Assembly (NCBI GenBank): GCA_021812385.1
Contig: JAKANO010000005.1
Coordinates: 1-64,000 of the forward strand
Origin: Pseudomonadota bacterium
GTDB lineage: Bacteria > Pseudomonadota > Gammaproteobacteria > Burkholderiales > Thiobacteraceae
Length of the DNA stretch: 64,000 nt
Reading direction: 5' to 3'
Positions 58,688-64,000 of the stretch are shown in pieces. The notes under the pieces are model-generated. The model saw only the letters and a list, made by a program, of their open reading frames with translations. It did no database searches and was not told the DNA's origin. The position numbers and the translations under genes are program-made. Numbering within the stretch: the stretch's first letter is position 1; every line of letters starts with the position of its first letter.

Positions 58688-59182
58688 ATGGCGCAACACC
58701 CTTTTACCGAACACATCCCGAGCTTGCGGCGTTACGCGATTGCCTTGTTGCGGGATCGGGCGCTCGCCGACGATCTGGTGCAAGACACGCTGGAACGCGG
58801 CTTGCATAAATTTTCACTGTTTCAGCGCGGCAGCGATGTACGCGCCTGGCTGTTTACCATCATGCATAACCTGTTCGTGAACCAGCTGCCGAACGCGCGC
58901 AGGTGGCTGCACAACGCACCCCCGGAAGATATCCCCAGCGGCGATGAGCTGGCCGAAGAGATGGTGACGGCGCGCGACTTTATGCAAGCCTTGCAATTAC
59001 TCAGCGTGGAACAGCGCACCATTATTTTATTGATCGGCTTGGAACAGCTATCCTACGAGCAAGCCGCAACCGTATTAAACTTACCCGTGGGCACGGTGAT
59101 GTCGCGCTTGGCGCGCGCCCGCGAACGCTTACGGGTGCTGATGCATGGCGAAACCGGCCCCCAATTGCGGAGAGTCAAATGA
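58688..59182 (+). CDS. ECF-subfamily RNA polymerase sigma factor
   Basis: LRRYAIALLRDRALADDLVQDTLERGL...LSYEQAATVLNLPVGTVMSRLARARERLR. Confidence 0.94.
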   Translation: MAQHPFTEHIPSLRRYAIALLRDRALADDLVQDTLERGLHKFSLFQRGSDVRAWLFTIMHNLFVNQLPNARRWLHNAPPEDIPSGDELAEEMVTARDFMQALQLLSVEQRTIILLIGLEQLSYEQAATVLNLPVGTVMSRLARARERLRVLMHGETGPQLRRVK

Positions 59183-59940
59183 CGCAAACAACCCCATTAT
59201 CCGAAGACGACATTCAGGCCTATGTCGATGGCCGCTTGGCGCCGCCACGCCGAGCCGAGGTCGACGCCTATCTGGCCATGAATCCCGACGAGGCAGAGCG
59301 GGTTCGCGCCTACCAGAATCAAAATCAAATGCTGCATGGCTTGTTCGACCGGGTGTTAGACGAACCGCTCCCGGAACAACTCGCTGCGGTCACCGCGGCC
59401 AAAGCGCCGCGCCAACTGTATCGTGTCGCCGCCATGCTCGCCTGGGTCGTCGTCGGCGGTCTGGGCGGTTATCTGCTGCGCGGCGAAGTGACCACCACCG
59501 TCATGGTGGCCGAGCCATTTACCGAACGCGCCGCCGTCGCGCACGTGGTGTACACCGCGGAAATGCTGCACCCGGTGGAAGTCGGCGCGGACCAAGAGGC
59601 GCACCTGGTGCAATGGCTGTCCAAGCGGCTGGGGCATCCGCTGCACACGCCGGACTTGGCGAAGTTTGGCTATCAACTGGTCGGGGGCCGCTTGCTGCCC
59701 GGTGAAAAAGGTGCGGCGGCGCAGTTCATGTACCAAACCAAAACCGGCACGCGCTTGACCTTGTATGTCTCGGTCAAGGACAGCGAAATGGAACAAACCG
59801 CGTTTCGCATCGAGGAAGAAAACGGGCAACCGGTGATGTACTGGGTGGATAACAACCTGGGCTTTGCCTTGGTCGGCGAAAAAGATCGCAAGAAGATGCT
59901 GGAGATCGCGCGTGTCGCGTATCAGTCGATGAGCTTTTAG
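59179..59940 (+). CDS. transmembrane anti-sigma factor
   Basis: LSEDDIQAYVDGRLAPPRRAEVDAYLAMNPDEAERV; single TM; 4-nt overlap with sigma gene. Confidence 0.9.
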   Translation: MTQTTPLSEDDIQAYVDGRLAPPRRAEVDAYLAMNPDEAERVRAYQNQNQMLHGLFDRVLDEPLPEQLAAVTAAKAPRQLYRVAAMLAWVVVGGLGGYLLRGEVTTTVMVAEPFTERAAVAHVVYTAEMLHPVEVGADQEAHLVQWLSKRLGHPLHTPDLAKFGYQLVGGRLLPGEKGAAAQFMYQTKTGTRLTLYVSVKDSEMEQTAFRIEEENGQPVMYWVDNNLGFALVGEKDRKKMLEIARVAYQSMSF

Positions 59941-59992
59941 GTTTACTGTCGGGCATCGCCTCCGGCAGTTACATGCGCGCCCTATTCATCCC

Positions 59993-60523
59993 CTATTCAT
60001 CTAGGCGCCCGTGTCGCCAAACCCAGGGCGGCGTTGGATTCTTGCTGTTCCAAAGTCCTAGCCGGTGGATTTTTGCGTTGAACTCCGCTTGCCGATAGTC
60101 GCTTTGCGCCTGCACTGTCAGCGCGGCAGCATTCTGCTGATACCACCACGCCATGCCGGCATTAATTTGCGCCAGCCCAATATCCTTGCCGCCGACGCGC
60201 ACAACACAGATCACCGGCTGATTTGGGCCTTGTTGATTGGAATCGGCCTGCTTGCACTCCGCCGTGGCTGGCTGGTTGAGCGCCAAATTCGCGAGACCGC
60301 TCTTTGCCTGCTGTCCGAAATCCTGCGGCAGTTCCGGCGCGTCTATTCCCGCTAACCGTATCGCGTGCTGCCGATGCTGCGCATCTTGCAGCGTCAGGCT
60401 ATCGCCGTCGGCAATGTCAGTGACCCGGCCCATCATGCTTTCGGCCTGCGCCTGTAGCAAAAATAGCCCGCAGAATGCGAGGGCGGCCATTTTGGCAAGT
60501 GGATTTAGGCGCGGGTTTTGCAT
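59993..60523 (-). CDS. thermonuclease (SNase)-family protein
   Basis: GRVTDIADGDSLTLQDAQHRQHAIRLAGIDAPELPQDFGQQAK. Confidence 0.9.
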   Translation of the reverse strand: MQNPRLNPLAKMAALAFCGLFLLQAQAESMMGRVTDIADGDSLTLQDAQHRQHAIRLAGIDAPELPQDFGQQAKSGLANLALNQPATAECKQADSNQQGPNQPVICVVRVGGKDIGLAQINAGMAWWYQQNAAALTVQAQSDYRQAEFNAKIHRLGLWNSKNPTPPWVWRHGRLDE

Positions 60524-60742
60524 ATCGGGTTTTTCGTCATGTCCAGGCTGTCGACATTTGAACCATACTACAAACTGGCCAATAGGCGCATCAAGCACTG
60601 CACCCCTGACACCTGGTTGTCCACACTGCCACCCACGCTTGGCGATTAGGCTTTGCAGCGCATCCTGGTGTCATTCCAGTGTCACAAGAATTTCAGAGTA
60701 TGCCCGTTGCAATTGTGTGTCACTCCAAGAAGGAATATCGCT

Positions 60743-61375
60743 ATGACTAAATCCAGTCAAATCAGTATGCATAAACCTTTCTCCATGATTCGCGAGTTCC
60801 ATCTTGCCGACTGGTTCACGCTCGCCAATGCGGCCTGCGGCACGGGGGCATTGTTCTCCATGATGACCTACCTGCAAACGACCGATGTCCGGCATATCTA
60901 CTATGCGTGCGGCTTGGTGCTTGCCGCTTTAATCTTCGATGTATTGGATGGACGGATTGCGCGGTGGCGACAGCATGATTCTGTTTTGGGTCGTGAGCTC
61001 GACTCTCTGGCCGACATCATCTCCTTCGGCGTAGCGCCCGCCGTGATTGGCTACGGTTGCGGCATGCAGGGTTTATACGACCGGATGGTCTTGGTCTATT
61101 TTGTGGCTTGCGGCGTTTCGCGCTTAGCGCGCTACAACGTGACGGCAGAGGCGCTGTCCGAGGAAGGTAAAGTGAAATACTTCGAAGGGACGCCGATTCC
61201 AACATCGCTGCTGCTGGTGATGTTGCTGTTCACCGCGGCCTTGCAGGGCGCATTGGGCGATTCCCTCTGGTTAGGACAGATTAAATTTGCCGACTTCACG
61301 CTGCATCCCTTGGTGCTGTTGTTTGCAGTCTCCGGCTCTCTGATGGTCAGCCGTATTCGCTTCCCCAAGCTCTGA
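60743..61375 (+). CDS. pssA: CDP-diacylglycerol-serine O-phosphatidyltransferase
   Basis: FHLADWFTLANAACGTGALF...DVLDGRIARWRQHDSVLGRELDSLADIISFGVAP (CDP-OH-P motif). Confidence 0.93.
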   Translation: MTKSSQISMHKPFSMIREFHLADWFTLANAACGTGALFSMMTYLQTTDVRHIYYACGLVLAALIFDVLDGRIARWRQHDSVLGRELDSLADIISFGVAPAVIGYGCGMQGLYDRMVLVYFVACGVSRLARYNVTAEALSEEGKVKYFEGTPIPTSLLLVMLLFTAALQGALGDSLWLGQIKFADFTLHPLVLLFAVSGSLMVSRIRFPKL

Positions 61376-61384
61376 GTCGCCGCC

Positions 61385-62251
61385 ATGACCATGGCCGTGC
61401 ACATTTGGTGGGTTGTTTTGTGTGCCGTGGCGCTATTGAACATCCTGGCATGGGGCGTATCCGCTAGGGTGTTGGCGCGCCGTCACGCGCACTTTTTTTC
61501 CGCGCCCCAGCACCGACAACGGCGCTGGCTGCTGTGGCTGTCAGCCGCCTATGTTGCGGGATGCGCCTTTCGCTCATTCCTGCCAAGGATCGACTTGGAA
61601 CGCATTTGCCTGGCGCAGTCGGGCTTGTCCAACATGATGGTGGGCCGCAGTGTCGCCACCGTGGCTGAACTGTGTTTCATCGCGCAGTGCGCGCTGCTGC
61701 TGCACCAAGCCGGCAGCAGGACGGAAAGTCGGTTTGTGGTGATGGTTTCCTGGCTGCTGATCCCGATCATCCTAGTGGCCGAAGGCGCATCTTGGTACGC
61801 GATTTTGTCGACGAATTATTTCGGCCATGTTTTGGAAAATTCCATCTGGACGTTTTCCGCGGCGCTATTGCTTGCGAGTTTCATTTTCCTGTGGCCGCAT
61901 AGCGACCGCCCACAACGTCACTTCTTGGCTGCCATGATGATTTTTGCTATTGGCTATATCGCATTCATGACTAACATCGACGTGCCGATGTACTGGTCGC
62001 GTTGGAGCGCGGATCTGGCGGCTGGGACAAAATACTTATCCTTGAGCCAGGGGATTGTGGACGCCTCGCAGCCCTGTGTTGTGAATTTCAACTGGGCAAT
62101 TTGGCGCGAGGAAATCCCCTGGATGACGCTCTATTTCACCGTCGCAGTGTGGGTGAGCATTGCGCTCGCCCATGTGCCGGGTTGGGTTAACGGATCGAGC
62201 AAAAGGCCTATGGATCAGCATGGTGCGAAATTCAACAAGCCTCTAAAGTAA
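61385..62251 (+). CDS. multi-pass membrane protein, hypothetical
   Basis: About seven hydrophobic segments; 288 aa. Confidence 0.75.
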   Translation: MTMAVHIWWVVLCAVALLNILAWGVSARVLARRHAHFFSAPQHRQRRWLLWLSAAYVAGCAFRSFLPRIDLERICLAQSGLSNMMVGRSVATVAELCFIAQCALLLHQAGSRTESRFVVMVSWLLIPIILVAEGASWYAILSTNYFGHVLENSIWTFSAALLLASFIFLWPHSDRPQRHFLAAMMIFAIGYIAFMTNIDVPMYWSRWSADLAAGTKYLSLSQGIVDASQPCVVNFNWAIWREEIPWMTLYFTVAVWVSIALAHVPGWVNGSSKRPMDQHGAKFNKPLK

Positions 62252-62391
62252 GTAAGCGATTTGCCGATAAATAATTGTTAAAGCCGTGCGCAAGAAATTC
62301 AAGCTTTCTATTTCTTGACTACTTTACGGTGCAAAATAGGCAATATGACAAGCTTAGCGCGCCAACTAAATTGATCAAAGCTCAGTAAAAA

Positions 62392-64000
62392 ATGGCGACA
62401 CGCGACAATCTCACCCCACTCGAGCAAGCCCCCTCCTCTAGAACTTCCTTTTCGCAGTTGCTCCGGAAATGGTTTTTCGGCTTTATTGCATTGGGCATCC
62501 TGTTGCTGGCTGCATTAAGCATCAAAAGCTGGAAAGAGGAAAACCTAGATATGCAGAAAAATCTTGCCATTCAGGCAGGATTTGCCGCCAAAAACAGCCA
62601 GGCCGTTTTCGAAAATATCGGCATCAGCATGGAAATGCTCGGGCGGATGTTGGCAAAGATGGATGTCGCCAAGCATCCAGAGCAAGCGCGCTCAGCCTTA
62701 ATGGAATACAAATCCAATCGCCCGGAACTCGTAGCCGTGACATTGGTCAGCCCGAATGGCGTGACGCTGCTGAGTACCAATGCTGCGCCGGGCGAGGCTC
62801 TGCCCGATTTCCGGCGAGACCCAACTTATTTACGCGCATTCCTGTTCGATCTGAACAATACCTACTCTTACAATATTGGGCCCAATCAATTCGGGATGGG
62901 GGTGAATCAATGGCATTTCCCCTTTCGCCATACCGTTCAAGACAGCAGCGGCGTGCCGCTGTTCGTAATCCAAGCCGCCGTTTCGGTGGAAAGCGCGGGT
63001 TTCTTGTGGTCGGATCTTCCGCTCTATCCGGAAAGCCGTGTCGGCTTGATCCGCAACGATGGCTTTATGCAATTACTCTATCCCATTACTCAACCCGAGA
63101 AAGTGTTCGAAAAGCCACAAACGGGGGGGATGATAGAAAGTCTTCGCGCACGCCCCGGTTTGATTGCCGGCTTTTACGATGTTACGTCCAGCATCGATGG
63201 CATCGTGCGCTTAGGCGCCTTTTCCCATCTTCCCAATGCCAACATGGCGGCATTTGTTTCGGTACCGAAAAGCCTCGTCTTGATTCGCTGGTGGGAACAC
63301 AACTACCCAATATTGCTAGGCTTCCTGGTGTTTCTGGTAGCGATCAGTGCAGCCGGGTTCAAGTTGTCCGCGATGGAACGGCAGCATATGCAAAAACTAG
63401 AAGCACTGGCCGCATTCCCGGAGGGTACCCCGGATATAGTGTTGAGCATGGATGCCGATGCAAAGGTCACGTACATGAACCCGCATGGTCGGCACACGCT
63501 TGCCGAGCTGGGGCTGAGGGCAGATGAAATCGAGTTGCTACTGCCCCGTGATTACCGAGTGCTTGTTGCGCGCTGTCTATCGGATGACGCAACCGCCGAA
63601 GCGATTGAAATTGAGTTTAAGCAGCGTACCCTGCTTTGGACATTCGCCCCTCTCCAGAGCCAAGGCATTGTTCACTGCTATGCACACGAAATAACGAAAA
63701 AGCTAAAAGCGGAAGAATACGCGCGAAATGTGCTGGTAGAAAAACAGGCGGCGGAAGTAGCCAATCAGGCCAAGAGTTTATTTCTCGCCAACATGAGCCA
63801 TGAAATCCGCACCCCGCTGACAGCCATTATCGGCTTCTCGGAATCGCTGCTCGATGGCCAGCAATCCATGTCAGACAGGGTAGATGCGATTCAAACCGTC
63901 ATACGCAGCAGCAAGCATTTGCTCACCATCATCAATGACATTCTCGATCTTTCCAAAGTCGAAGCCGGCAAGCTGGAAGTGGAATCGCTTGATGTATCGC
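62392..64000 (+). CDS. membrane hybrid-type sensor histidine kinase, partial (runs off window)
   Basis: Manual translation [35 protein letters not shown]...; PAS-like segment; [27 protein letters not shown]; not in the ORF track because it is open-ended. Confidence 0.9.
   Translation, partial: MATRDNLTPLEQAPSSRTSFSQLLRKWFFGFIALGILLLAALSIKSWKEENLDMQKNLAIQAGFAAKNSQAVFENIGISMEMLGRMLAKMDVAKHPEQARSALMEYKSNRPELVAVTLVSPNGVTLLSTNAAPGEALPDFRRDPTYLRAFLFDLNNTYSYNIGPNQFGMGVNQWHFPFRHTVQDSSGVPLFVIQAAVSVESAGFLWSDLPLYPESRVGLIRNDGFMQLLYPITQPEKVFEKPQTGGMIESLRARPGLIAGFYDVTSSIDGIVRLGAFSHLPNANMAAFVSVPKSLVLIRWWEHNYPILLGFLVFLVAISAAGFKLSAMERQHMQKLEALAAFPEGTPDIVLSMDADAKVTYMNPHGRHTLAELGLRADEIELLLPRDYRVLVARCLSDDATAEAIEIEFKQRTLLWTFAPLQSQGIVHCYAHEITKKLKAEEYARNVLVEKQAAEVANQAKSLFLANMSHEIRTPLTAIIGFSESLLDGQQSMSDRVDAIQTVIRSSKHLLTIINDILDLSKVEAGKLEVESLDVS

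Overview
The 64 kb window is high-GC and looks betaproteobacterial, judging from its gene order (serA-serC-gyrA / ompA-mtaD-ubiG-gph) and its tmRNA. Positions 1-23 kb and 51-64 kb are mostly ordinary chromosome. They carry amino-acid and DNA metabolism genes, an oxyR/rubrerythrin/rubredoxin/rubredoxin-reductase peroxide cluster, an isoquinoline-type molybdenum oxidoreductase with XdhC and MocA-like factors, ssrA, malate synthase, a GlrK/lipoprotein/GlrR-like two-component triad, an ECF sigma/anti-sigma pair, pssA and a partial hybrid kinase. Positions 23-51 kb form an accessory region. It contains: (i) a PEP-CTERM BNR-repeat gene module bounded by a ~127 bp direct duplication of the 3' end of a DnaQ-like exonuclease gene; (ii) a wHTH / nucleotidyltransferase / exonuclease operon joined by 4-nt overlaps; (iii) an AAA-ATPase plus TOPRIM-like pair (RloAB/AbiL/PARIS-type logic) bounded by two ~94% identical, mostly synonymously diverged 240 bp copies of the msrB 3' end, with a third 22 bp remnant further on; (iv) a type I RM operon (hsdM-DUF1016-GIY-YIG-hsdS-antitoxin-toxin-hsdR) with almost every junction a 4-nt overlap and a DUF1016 gene cut off at a dRS3-like repeat; (v) an autoregulation-type Fic gene with three 16 bp palindromes at exactly 31 bp spacing in front of the start codon; (vi) a VapBC pair. 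The most novel hypothesis is that short (~2.3-2.4 kb) integrase-less modules have repeatedly been inserted at gene 3' ends, duplicating or replacing the 3' end. All family calls come from reading the translated sequences. No database search was run.
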